Shown here: positions 23,300 through 34,500 of the stretch, piece after piece
How the letters are laid out: each line of letters starts with the position of its first letter
Position numbering within the stretch: position 1 is the first letter of the stretch
Assembly (NCBI RefSeq): GCF_932294415.1
Contig: NC_065538.1
Span: 16,263,830-16,327,829, forward strand
Direction: 5' to 3'
Source: Quercus robur
Lineage: Eukaryota; Streptophyta; Magnoliopsida; Fagales; Fagaceae
Length of the DNA: 64,000 nucleotides
The notes under the pieces: model-generated
Database searches by the model: none
What the model saw: only the letters and a program-made list of their open reading frames with translations
Told to the model about the DNA's origin: nothing
Program-made: the position numbers and the translations under genes

Positions 23300-25040
23300 A
23301 TGCAATATATGGACTATGATGCTGAAAGTGAGAGACGGCAGGGCGTGGAGAACTTCTATCATACCAATCACATTCACCAGACTTATGACTTTGTATGCAA
23401 CTTACCCTTGCATTACATTTACTTCATGCCCATGTCACAACTTTCTTAGGAATTGAAATTTGTATAAACATTGTGTTTATAAGTAATCATGTAACTACAG
23501 GTTAAGAAGATGAGAGAACAGTATGGAAAATTGAACAGGGTGGAGATGAGCATATGGGAATGTTGTGAACTTCTTAATGAAGTTGTTGACGAGAGTGACC
23601 CAGACTTGGACGAGCCCCAAATTGAGCATTTGTTGCAAACCGCTGAAGCCATTAGAAGGGACTATCCTGATGAAGATTGGCTACACCTCACTGGCCTTAT
23701 CCATGGTATTTATCCTGCTATGATTAGACATTTCGGTTTATGTTACATATATAGCTTAGGACCACATATGATGCATCGTTATTTATCCTCAAAATAAATA
23801 AATAAATAATTAAATATTCAAATCACAAAAAAAAAAAAAAAAAAAAAAAAAGCCAGAAATAATTGGAGTGAATAATTGGAGCTATCATCTAATTTGGTTC
23901 CTGCTTGTGTTCTAGATCTTGGAAAGGTGCTTCTTCTTCCTAGCTTTGGGGAACTTCCACAATGGGCTGTTGTTGGTGAGTATTGCGTTTGACTATAGCA
24001 ATTTATGATACTAAGAAAATAGAATACCATACCAATTTGCCAATCTTAGTTACACAATCTCAAATCCGTTATGCAGGGGACACATTCCCAGTCGGCTGTG
24101 CTTATGATGAATCAATTGTCCATCACAAGGTAGCTTTTTCCACAAACTTTATCCTTCAAGAGATACATGGTTGCAAAGCGTTTGACTAAAAATTTACGAA
24201 ACATTCTAGTCTTTGGTGGATCAAAGTTCAAACATCTGACCTAATGTTACATTCTGACCACAGTATTTCAAGGAAAATCCAGACCACTACAATCCTGCTT
24301 ACAATACTAAATATGGAGTTTACTTTGAGGGATGTGGACTCAACAATGTAATGATGTCATGGGGACACGATGACTACATGTATTTGGTACATCTTTGAAC
24401 TATAAAAAAATAGTTTAAATTTCATTGTATACATGAAAATCAATGTACTATTCATAAACTAGAATGAAAGAATCTGTAACTTTGGTATGTTATTGTCAGG
24501 TGGCCAAGGAAAATAAGACCACTCTACCTTCAGCAGGTCTTTTCGTCATCAGATACCACTCATTCTATGGTAAGTAGGAAATATGGACAAATGCTATAAG
24601 TATAAGCTTCCCATTTACATGAAATATGCCCTATTTTCTTATTAAATGATCTAATGGAAATATTTGATATTGCAGCCTTACATAGATCGGGGGCATATAA
24701 GCACTTAATGAATGAGGAGGATGTTGAGAATCTGAAATGGCTTCAAATATTCAAGTAAGACTCTATTTGGATGATGAATGATTGTCACTTTCTCCTTAAA
24801 CTATAAATACTAAATGTCAATTTCTCTTTTCTTGTTCTTTTAATGTAGCAAATATGACCTCTATAGCAAAAGCAAAGTTCGAATTGATGTTGAGAAGGTC
24901 AAGCCATACTATATCTCTCTGATTGAAAAGGTGAGTACCATTTGAAGATTACAAGTTTCTTTATCACCTCAATTACTGGTTTCTTATTTGTTCTATGGGT
25001 TAACTTGTTACAGTACTTCCCTGCAAAGCTAAAATGGTGA
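23300..25040 (+). CDS. MIOX: Myo-inositol oxygenase, N-terminally truncated
   Basis: Splits myo-inositol with O2 to D-glucuronate in the cytosol, feeding UDP-glucuronate for cell walls and, in one proposal, ascorbate. Nine exons with GT/AG borders join in frame: 23309-23392, 23501-23705, 23916-23975, 24077-24129, 24264-24386, 24500-24569, 24676-24754, 24849-24930, 25014-25040, giving 260 residues from Met 23309 (an in-frame Met lies at 23300). All six di-iron ligands can be placed by alignment to the animal enzyme: His71, His96, Asp97, His169, His195 and Asp228, in EHLLQTAE, LIHDLGK, SWGHDDYMY, RYHSFY and NKYDLYS. Plant members are about 300-320 residues. The first exon, ending in FR before DYD, is absent and the normal acceptor is not seen before GGACTATGAT. 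It may be a truncated duplicate or have an unseen start. Confidence 0.85.
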
Positions 25041-25269
25041 AAAGTTGAGAGCTTTGAAGTTTGATGAGTCGATGCATGAGAGTGATTATCTTCTAGCTAG
25101 CGATTGAAGAAGAGATCATCTTACTTTTCGAGATGATGTCTATTTCCTATGTTTGGTAATTAATATGTTGTATTAATAAAAGGCAATAGTTGTGCTCTGT
25201 GCAGTTCTACTTTTTTGCCTTATAATAATCTTTTTTTGATAATATTGTGCAGTTCTACTTTTATTGCCC
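25041..25269 (+). other. 3' region of the inositol oxygenase gene
   Basis: Follows the stop codon. It holds an AATAAA-like signal (TTAATAAAAGG, near 25176) and a short duplicated segment, TGCAGTTCTACTTTTNTTGCC, at about 25200-25220 and 25248-25268. No other gene. Confidence 0.4.
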
Positions 25270-26964
25270 TTTAATAATCTCTGTTGACAATATTGTATTA
25301 ATAAATGCGCATAAAAATTATCTTGTCTGGATCAAAAATGTCTGGGATATTGATGTGAAATGTGTTCCCATGCTTAAGCTATACAACAAGCTAAAAGCTC
25401 TTAAAGGGACTTTAAAGGAGAAAAATAAAAGAATTTCTTTGATCATCTTTCTCAAAAGATGATGAATGCTAATATGCAACTCGAGTTAGTTTAGATTTTT
25501 ATTTTCCAAAAAATCCTGACTATTGGGGAGGGAAATGGATCGTCTGCACTTGTGTTAGTCCCTTGTCCAAGTTGAGGAAGTTTCTATAAGCATAGTCGAA
25601 TGTCTAGTTGACAGTAATTAATGGCAACAAGATTACTGATCTTGAATTTTTGCTAAGTATGATTGTAGAGTTCTATAAGCAGTTGCTTTTGAGCATCAAA
25701 CATCAAGCTTAATGAGGAGGGAATAGTTCATGAGTTGTTTCCAATCCAAATAATAGAGGAGTTGAAATTTTCCGTTCTACCCTTCAATATATAAGAAATG
25801 CTATTTTTTGTATGGATGATGCTAAAGCATGTAGTCCAGCTGAAGTCGTAGCACAATTTTTCAAAATGGCTTAGTCTATTATTCATAAGGATGTCTATAA
25901 TTAAAGATATACAGTCATTTTGTAAATCTAGCAAGTTCATGGGGGGAAGTCAATGCTATTGTTGTGGCCTTGATCCCTATCCTTCCAAAATATCTGAGTT
26001 CACTCTTATATGTCACTGTAAATTCAGTAATATCATTTATAAGTGCATTACTACTATCTCAGCCAACAAATTGAAACCTTCTTTGAATGAAGTGATTGGC
26101 AAAATCTCAACCTGCCTTTATCCGGGAAGAAACATAACAGAAAAAAGTGTTACTAATGCAGGAAATGGTGAAGAACTATCATAAGAAAAGAGGCAGCCTA
26201 GGTGTACCTTGAAAATTGATATAATGAAAGCATGCGATTCTGCTGAATTGCACTTTATACTTCACTGCTTGTTAACTATTGGTGTTCCCACAAATTTGCT
26301 AATATCTAGTCTGTAGTAGAGGTGAAAAAGGCCTTGGAAGATTTTATAAGTCTTTTGGCTTATAAGCCAATGCTCCCATGTTCCAAGAGTGAGTTGTTTA
26401 GCAATAGATTCTTGACATGCTCCAAATCAAAGAAGGAAAATTTCCAGTTAGCTAGCTTAGAGTGCCTCTCATATCTAGCAAGCTCATTGAAAAAGAATGT
26501 AGTCCTCTTATAAATAAGAATATTGCAATAGTAAATTCATGGTCTTCTAAGTCTCTGCCCTATGTTGGAAGGTTGCAATTGATTAAGTAAATCTTTTTTA
26601 GCCTTTTAAGTGTACTAAACCATAATCTTCATCCTTCCAAAAATGGTTGTTAAGATTGCGGAACAAAAGCTCAGGAGGGTTTTTGTGGAAGAGAAATGAT
26701 ATGTCTACAATAATTTTACAATATTTTTACAATAAATCCTAAGTGACAGGTTGTTACTGGTTGTTATTGTTGGGTTAAAAAAGTAATCTCAGTACTAAAT
26801 TCAAATTTGAACCAATAATAATTAACCACCCATAATTTATTGTAAAAATGTTGTAGACGTAGCACCTCTCTTTGTGGAATGGATTTGACCATTCAGCATT
26901 TGGGGCAGATTAAATGGGATCTAATATGAAAACCAAAATATAAGGGTGGTTTAAGAGAAGATTA
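25270..26964 (+). pseudogene. LINE-C ORF2 remains, left part
   Basis: A decayed LINE reverse transcriptase region on the plus strand. Recognisable blocks are a pre-RT stretch (LKLYNKLKALKGTLKE, near 25370), an RT core start (ISEFTLICHC then IIYKCITTISANKLKP, 25996-26080), LYPGRNITEKS, and a later zf-RVT-side block near 26660-26960 (FLWNG, GGLREN-like). Stops and frameshifts are many. The frame is interrupted by a MITE at 26691 and by a Copia element at 26965, and resumes at 36990. The endonuclease and 5' end are not seen. Confidence 0.7.
26691..26870. mobile_element. MITE, 180 bp, 9-bp target duplication
   Basis: The ends GAGAAATGATATGTCTACAA and its counterpart GAGAGGTGCTACGTCTACAA (right end read on the other strand) are long imperfect inverted repeats. 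TTTGTGGAA occurs on both sides (26682-26690 and 26871-26879). The nine-base duplication suggests a MULE-type origin. It interrupts LINE-C. A relative sits at 45759-45935. Confidence 0.75.
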
Positions 26965-27267
26965 ACAGATATGGAATCTACAACAAAGTCAACATCAGCA
27001 GATTTGGAAAGGTACTGTATGGAAGCTACTGTAGAATCTGCTCCAACAAATTTGGAAAGCTTCTAAATCAACTCCTTCATAATTCTCTGCATCATATCTT
27101 CCACAATTCCAGCCTCTGACAACGGAATATAACAGCTACTGTGTATTAAATTCTCACTGATTCAGCATGTATTTCACCCACTGATTCAACATGTATTTCA
27201 CCTATATATGTAAATACAAAATCTCTCTCTAACTCATCTTGAGATTGAGTTTCTCAATTTGTCTTTA
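26965..27267 (+). repeat. Copia-1 5' LTR (303 bp)
   Basis: Starts ACAGATATGG and ends TTGTCTTTA, so the termini are not the canonical TG/CA. The limits are set by the match to the 3' LTR, the flanking GATTA and the adjacent primer-binding site. A TATA-like CCTATATATG lies near 27209. It contains a 25-bp tandem duplication of the CACTGATTCARCATGTATTT unit. Confidence 0.8.
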
Positions 27268-27285
27268 TGGTATCAGAGCTAAAGG
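27268..27285 (+). promoter_or_regulatory. Copia-1 primer-binding site
   Basis: TGGTATCAGAGCTAAAGG begins right after the LTR. It is complementary to the 3' end of plant initiator-Met tRNA, as in most Copia elements. Confidence 0.85.
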
Positions 27286-27331
27286 TGAGATAGAGAGATT
27301 TTTTTTTCTTTGCTTTGTTCACAGCTATAAC

Positions 27332-30300
27332 ATGTCTTCCACCACAAACTCCTCTTTGTCTTCAACCCAATCTGAAGAATACCCTTACCATGTGACACAG
27401 AATGTCGCTAATTTTGTGTCACTCAAACTTTCATCCACAAACTTTCTTCTTTGGAAGTCACAGATGTTAAACATCCTTGAAAGCTATGATCTTCGGGGCT
27501 TCATCACAGGTGAGGCAAAGCAACCACTGCAGTTTGTTACTATTGAGGAATCTGACTCACAGTCAAAGATTCTCAATCCCAGCTTTATAAAATGGCGAGA
27601 GATTGATCGCCTAGTAAAGGAATGGCTAACAGCCACCCTCTCAAAAGAAGTACTTGGCATTGTAGTAGGTCTTGATACTGCTGTCGAGGTCTGGAATGCA
27701 TTAGTCCATACCTTTGCCTGTGTTTCTTTAGATCAAAGCCTTGCACTCAAGCAGCGGTTCACCTGTACGAATTGAGGTACAGACATCTTGGTAGAATATC
27801 TACGTAGATTTAAGGCTGTTTGTGACAACCTTGCTACCATAGGAAAACGTGTACCAGACCATAAGAAGTCATGGTGGCTCCTTAATGGTCTTGGCAAAGG
27901 TTTCGAGATGTTCACCACCACGATGCTTCGGCCACCAATCCCACCTTACACAGAGATTGTTACTCTATTGGAGAGTCACTACAAGAGGCATCAGCTGGAC
28001 ACAACCTACACCTGAAATGGCCTTCTATGGCCAACGTACAAACAAAAACAAGAAAAACAATGAGGCGGGGGTGGGGGGGAACTCCTTCAGTTCGAAAGGA
28101 CGTGTTTTTTCTCGAGGACACTCATCTCGTTCAAGGAAACCAAATCAACAAGATGCACGAGTTCAAAGTGCAAATAATCCTTTTAGATCCAACAATAAGG
28201 ATGAAGTTCCTATATGTCAAATATACAACAAATGAAATCACACAGCCCTCAAATGCTTCAATCGTTTCAATCATTCCTTCACACCAAAAAACATACCACA
28301 AGCACTTGCTGCCATTACCATTGCTGACAGCCAAGACTCTAAGTGGTTCTCGAACACCAGTGCTACTAATCACATCACAAGAAACTCAAGTAATCTCCAT
28401 TCTTTGTCACCTTATACTAGTTTAGAAGGAGTAATGGTTGGAAATGGAGATGTCTTACAGATCACTCATATTGGACAAGCAAACATTAAGTCTGGTAAAA
28501 ATTCTCTACAACTTAATGATGTGCTATTAGTTCCTGATATAAAGAAGATTTAATATCCGTAAGTAAACTTAGATCTGACCTTCCACTTAAATTTGAATTT
28601 GATGGAGATGGTTTTGTGATCAAGGACAGGTTAACCAATAGAATAGTAGCAAGGGGAACTAAGAAGGATGGGTTGTATGCACTTGCTGGAGATTCAAAGG
28701 ATGGTTTCAATACTGCAAAATTCTTTTCTTCTCGATTCAAACGTGTTGACAATGAATGTCGGCATTAACACTTGGGTCATCCTCATCAAAGGGTTGTAGA
28801 TCATCTTCGTATGAAGAAATTTATCTCTCTTGATCTTAAAAATAAGTTCTCTACCATATGTACTAGTTGTCAAATGGGAAAGTCATGTAGACTTCCTTTC
28901 TTATCTGTTGAACATGACATAAAAACCCCATTCCATAAGATTCATTGTGATCTATGGGGACTAGCCCTAGTGAGGTCTCGAGAACAATTTCGATTTTGTG
29001 CAATTTTCATTGATGACTATAGACATTTCACTTGGTTCTATCCTATGCGCAAGAAATCTAATTTAACTAATTGCTTTGATAATTTTCATAAGTATATAAG
29101 TTGTCATTTCAATGCCAATATTCATATTTTCCAAAGTGATGAGGGAGAAGAATTTGCAAGTAGAGAGTTTAGTAGAAAATTAGCTACTCTTGGTATTCAT
29201 CATCAATTTGCTTGTCCAAAAACACCTGAGCAAAATGGTATTGCCGAACGTAAGCATCAAAACATCATAGAATTAAGCCTCACAATGATGTTCCATGCAC
29301 ACTTACCACCAGGTTTTGGATTGAGTGTTTTTCCACTGCAGTATACTTGATCAATCATCTACCTTCACCAACACTTGGTATGGACTCTCCTTTCTCAAAA
29401 CTTTATGGAAAACAGCCTGACTATTCATCACTTCATGTGTTTGGTTGTAAATGCTTCCCATATCTTGGAGATTATAGGAGCAACAAATTGGAACCCAAGT
29501 CTCTCCCTTGTGTATTCATTGGATGTAACACCAAGCACAAAGGATACAAATGCTTTTATCCACCCACTGGCCGAATTTACATCTCTCGCCATGTTGTGTT
29601 TGATGAGAAGATCTTACCATTCTCCACCCCAACACAACTACATGAAGGTAATCCAATTGAAGGGGAACTTAGTACCTTTCCAAATTGGGAGGCATCTTCA
29701 TTACCAACAGAATTGACTAATGCTATTCCGATTTCAGGTTTTGCACCACCAACCGTTTCTCACATGGACCGTCACCAAGACCCAATTGAAACACCTCATG
29801 TTCAACCACCTACAACTGAAGCTGAATCAAATCAACAAAGCTTGGTTCCACCCTCTACCAGCACTCCATCTAGCTTTGTTCCTCCTATAGAACAAAGCGA
29901 CCTCTAGCCAGAACTATTTGTTCCAGTTCCAAATGGCCATTCCATGGTGACTCACTCCAAACGAGGGATTCAATGTCCCAATCCCAAGTATCTTGGCCTT
30001 AACACAGTACGAGTTCCACTAATCATACCTACTGAACCAAGGTTAATTACATCTGCCAAGAAACACCCTGGATGGTCTGTTGCTATGGATGAAGAACTTG
30101 CTGCCTTGCACCTCATTGCCCGAATATGAATGTCATTGGGTGTAAATGGGTATACAAAGCTAAATTGATAGTAGATGGCTCCCTTGAATGTCTCAAAGCA
30201 AGGCTGGTGGCTAAGGGGTTTAACCAAGTTGATGGTATTGATTTCTCAGAAACATTCTCTCCTGTGATCGAACTTGCTAGCATATGCCTTGTTCTCACAG

Positions 30301-30755
30301 TGGCAATTGTCAAAGGTTGGAATTTTAGGCAACTTGATGTAAAAAACACATTTCTTCATGGTTCTCTTTCCACACTAGTTTATATGCAACAACCTCCAGG
30401 ATATATTGATCCTAAATATACAACTCATGTTTCCGAACTCAACCGTGCTTTGTATGGACTTAAACAAGCTCCTTGAGCTTGGTTTGATTGACTCGGTACA
30501 TTTCTCCTTAACCTTGGATTTTATTCCAGCATCTCTGATCCCAGAATGTTTATTTGTCACTCATAACATGACTTCCTGATATTACTCCTCTATGTTGATG
30601 ATATGGTGATCAGTAGTAATGATGCCAATCGCATCAATTGGCTCATTACCAAACGTGGTCAGGAATCCTCCATCAAAGACCTGGGGTTCCTTCACCATCT
30701 CCTTGGTATTGAAGTTCACCGTCGTCAGCATGTCCTCTTTCTTTGCCAACAACGA
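27332..30755 (+). pseudogene. Copia-1 gag-pol, 5' part (gag, protease, integrase, RT start)
   Basis: The polyprotein starts at Met 27332. Gag (27332-28015) is of the UBN2/Copia type (NFLLWKSQML, then LNGLGKGFEMF in the next frame) and has a stop at 27773. The protease region near 28355 reads NTSATNHIT, where the family has a catalytic Asp as the first residue, so the active site is probably lost. Integrase (28772-29350) keeps HCDLWG, FQSDEGEEF and PEQNGIAERKH, that is the D, D, E residues. A Copia-type C-terminal block follows (SLHVFGCKCFPYL, RHVVFDE). The reverse transcriptase (30126-30750) has CKWVYKAK, QLDVKNTFLHG, YGLKQAP and LYVDDM. Several stops and frameshifts occur (27773, 28013, 28550, 30474, 30566). 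It ends where Copia-2 entered. Confidence 0.85.
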
Positions 30756-30939
30756 TGTTAGTGTATAGCTTAGACTAGTTTAGCCCATTAGGCTTAGCCC
30801 AGTATACTGTACTTGTAATTTACTCCTTTTACTTGTACTGCACACATATTTAGCCTATATATGGCTCTCTATTGTACATTATTTTACACACATCAATATA
30901 CAGACTATTCAGTCTTTCTCACACTTTATATTCTTAACA
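30756..30939 (+). repeat. Copia-2 5' LTR (184 bp)
   Basis: Begins TGTTAGTGTATAGC and ends TATTCTTAACA. It has a TATA-like stretch GCCTATATATGG at about 30854-30865, and the copy is almost identical to 35720-35903. Confidence 0.95.
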
Positions 30940-30952
30940 TGGTATCAGAGCC
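30940..30952 (+). promoter_or_regulatory. Copia-2 primer-binding site
   Basis: TGGTATCAGAGCC directly follows the LTR and matches the initiator-Met tRNA 3' end. Confidence 0.9.
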
Positions 30953-31388
30953 ATTCCTCTGACTTTCTGGTTCCTGTGGACATCTCTGGCATTCTTCCAC
31001 TGCCCTCGCCTTCATCCAGTAGCCACTGTCAGAAGTGAGTCACCGCCGTCACGCCCACAGTCCCAGCAACTCTCGGATCTCATTGTTCTACTCATCCAAC
31101 TGTCAAAGCAAAGGCATTGAGTGACAGAACAGACAATCCCGAGCAAAATCCAACCAAAAACGGCCAGAAACCACTCCACACGCGCCTTCACGCGCTACCT
31201 GAAGTTTTTGCCTCACGAGCACGCGCCGCCACGAGCCGTCACTCTCACTCATGCGCCCCACGCGCTAAACCAGACGTCCTCCACGCACCACACTCGCTCA
31301 CACGCGCCCCACGCACTAGCTTCGTTTCACGGACTGCCATGTCAGCCCTAGTGTGATGTCACACTGCCACGTCAGCACACGTCATCCA

Positions 31389-31467
31389 TTGACTTGACAG
31401 ACCTGACCGTTGACCGTTGACTTTGACTTGACTGTTGACTTTGACCGTTGACCGTTGACCAAGTCAA
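31389..31467 (+). promoter_or_regulatory. Cluster of W-box-like TTGAC motifs in the Copia-2 leader
   Basis: TTGAC occurs at 31389, 31394, 31410, 31417, 31423, 31428, 31435, 31441, 31448 and 31455, most followed by C or T, and once in reverse (GTCAA at 31463). TTGAC(C/T) is the binding core of WRKY transcription factors. The cluster lies between the LTR and gag, in the untranslated leader. Part of it is a simple CCGTTGA repeat, so chance expansion is an alternative to selection. Confidence 0.5.
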
Positions 31468-31577
31468 AATTTTTCAACAGGACCTGTCTTGCTCAGTTTT
31501 TCGCGTAGATTCTGATTTTGGGCTCCGTTTCTGAATTTGAGGTATCTAAATCTCACTTTTTAGTCATTTTCTTCATT

Positions 31578-34500
31578 ATGGCTTAACAAAGTGAACGAGA
31601 TATCATACGTCCTATCACCATCATGTTGGATGGTTCTACTAGCTATCATGCATGGTCTCAAAATATGACCGTCTTTCTCAAGGGTCGTAAACTGTGGAGA
31701 TATGTGACTGGTTCAATTCCTAAGCCAGTACCAGACCCTAAGTCCAAAGCCACAGCTGCTGAAAAGTCTTCCAAGACTGCTGTTACAACAGATGATTATG
31801 AAGAACGTCTAGAGGAATGGGAGAGTATTCAGAGTAAGATCTTATCTTAGTTTATCAATACCTCTATTCCCTCCATTCATAATCTTCTTCCTCACCTTGA
31901 AACTGCTGAGGCTGCTTGGAAATTTTTGGCCGATCGTTATAACTGCACTAATGATTCAAGCTTGGAGTTTCACATTGAATCAAAGTTTTATCAAATGCGC
32001 CAAGAGACAGGTCAGTCTATTTCTGATTTTTATTCTCAGACTTCTACTATGTGGGAACAACTCTTTGCTGTAGATCCTCCACTGGTGTGTTCTAAGGACA
32101 TTGAGCTTTTTGTCAAATATCAGGATCGCCATAGATTTATGCACTTCATGATGGGTTTACGTGAGGATTTTGAGCCTACTAGGGCTTCTCTACTTAACCG
32201 GTCTCCTACTCCTTTTCTTGATGCTGCAGTAAAGGAGCTCATTTCTAAGGAGAATCGTCGGCCTACTTATCACATGACATCATCTGATCATGTATTGGCT
32301 ACACCCTCACCACAGCCTCCCATTGTTGCATTCACTGCTCCGCCGCGAATAAACTCCAAGCGTCCCACCTCTCAGTCTTCCAAAGGTACTCACTGCAAGT
32401 TTTGCCATGCCAAAGGCCATGACATCTCTGTTTGTCGTAAGCTACAAAAATTTGTGCAAGAGTAGAATAAAACTTCTCTTCCTCAGGCAGCTGCTGTATG
32501 TCCTTCAGATCCATCGGTTCCTACAGGTCCATCTTTGGCTTCTTCACTTATTACGACTGATATTGAGGCAGTTGTTCAACAGGTTTTATCCCGCACTTCC
32601 ACTGCCCTTTCTGTCACCTCAGGTAAACAATCTTGGTCTTTTGATACTACATGTTGTAACCATATGACTCCTGATGAATCCCAATTTTCTGATAAGGCAC
32701 CCTTAGAACATCCAATCACTATTTACACTGCTGATAGAACTCCTATGCCTGTTAGTCATAAAGGAACAATCTCTTCTCCTTGTTTATCCCTTAGTGACAC
32801 TTTTCATATTCCAAAGTTATCCCTCAATTTGCTTTCTGTTGGTCAACTTTGCGAATTAGGCGTAGATCTTCTATTTACTAATCATGGTGTGGATGTGCAG
32901 GACCCCCGGACGGGTCAAGTGCTTGGGACAGGCCGTAAGGTTGGTCGCATGTTTGAGGTTCATGACTTGAAGATTCCTTCACAAGTTGTTTCTGCAGCTG
33001 CTACCACAACCACCTCCTCACCTGATCTATGGCATGCTCGTCTTGGCCATCCATCCTTATCTCGTCTTCAATTATTAGCTTCTCAAGGTCATTTAGGTTT
33101 AGTTTAGTTTCAAAATTTTGATTGTACTTCCTGTCATTTTGGCAAACAAACAAAATTGCCCTTTAATAAAAGTGACTCCTTTTCTTCTGCCCCTTTTGAT
33201 CTTATATATTCTGATATTTAGGGTCTTGCACCTATTCCCACTAAGGGGAGATCTAAATATTTTGTCATATTAGTGGATGATTTTTCTCAGTATACTTGGA
33301 TTTATCTGCTTCACCATAGGTCTGAACTTGTGTCTATTTACCAAACATTTCATAAAATGATTGAAACACAGTTCAATTGCACCGTTAAAGTCTTTCGATC
33401 AGATAATGCTCAAGAATATAATGATAAATCTTTCTTATCCTTTTTAGACAGACATGGTACTCTCCCTCAGCGGTCTTGTCCTTACACCTCTCAACAAAAT
33501 GGTCGTGCAGAACGAAAACATCGTCACATTCTTGATGTTGTCCGCACCCTTCTCATTTCTGCCTCTCTTCCTGAGTGCTTTTGGGGTGAGGCCACACTCA
33601 CTGCTGTGCACACCATTAATCATATTTCTTCACCAACTACACACAACAAATCACCATTTGAGCTTCGCTATGGTCAAACTCCTGACTACTCCTCTCTTCG
33701 GGTTTTTGGTTGTGCTTGCTTTGTCTCTCTTCCTCCTCATGAACGAACAAAGCTCCAACCTCGTACTAGTCTATGTTGTTTCCTTAGTTATGGTGTGTCT
33801 CAAAAAGGGTTTCGCTGCTATGATCCCATTTCTCATCGCCTTCGTGTCTCCCGTCATGTTGAGTTTTGGGAACATCGTCCTTTCACGAGTCTTCAGCAGT
33901 TTCCTACATCTTCTTCCTCAGAGTCTCCCATTTTTACTGATCTTTTCCTCCTTCTCTATCCTGAACTTGTGGAGGATTCTTCAGCATCGACTGCCTCTCC
34001 AGACGACTCATCTCCGGTTCTGTCTCCGACATATGACCCGCCTGTCTTGGATCCTATGGCACCACCCTCTCCTGAGTCACCTATTGGTCCTGAACTTCAT
34101 CGTTCCACTCGGGTAAGCATTCCTCCCCCTTATCTCACTGATTATCATTGTTCTTTTGCTCTTGCCACTCTCTATGAACCTCACACCTATCGTGAGGCTT
34201 ATACTGACCCTCTTTGGCAGCAAGTTATGAATGAAGAACTAGATGCCCTTCATAAGAACCACACTTGGGATATGGTTGATTTGCCTCCTAGTCAGTCTGT
34301 AGTAGGTTATAGGTGGGTTTACAAGATCAAGACCAAGGCTGATGGATCTGTTGAACGATATACAAGGCTCGCCTAGTTGCCAAGGGCTTTACTCAGGAGT
34401 ATGGTATTGACTATGAGGAAACATTTGCTCATATTGCTCGTCTTACATCTGTTAGATGTCTCATTGTTGTGGCTGCTGTTCACCGTTGGCCTCTTTATCA

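Noticed and set aside
27268..27285. tRNA-like match near the Copia LTR
   Set aside because: It is only the primer-binding site; the rest of a tRNA cloverleaf is absent.
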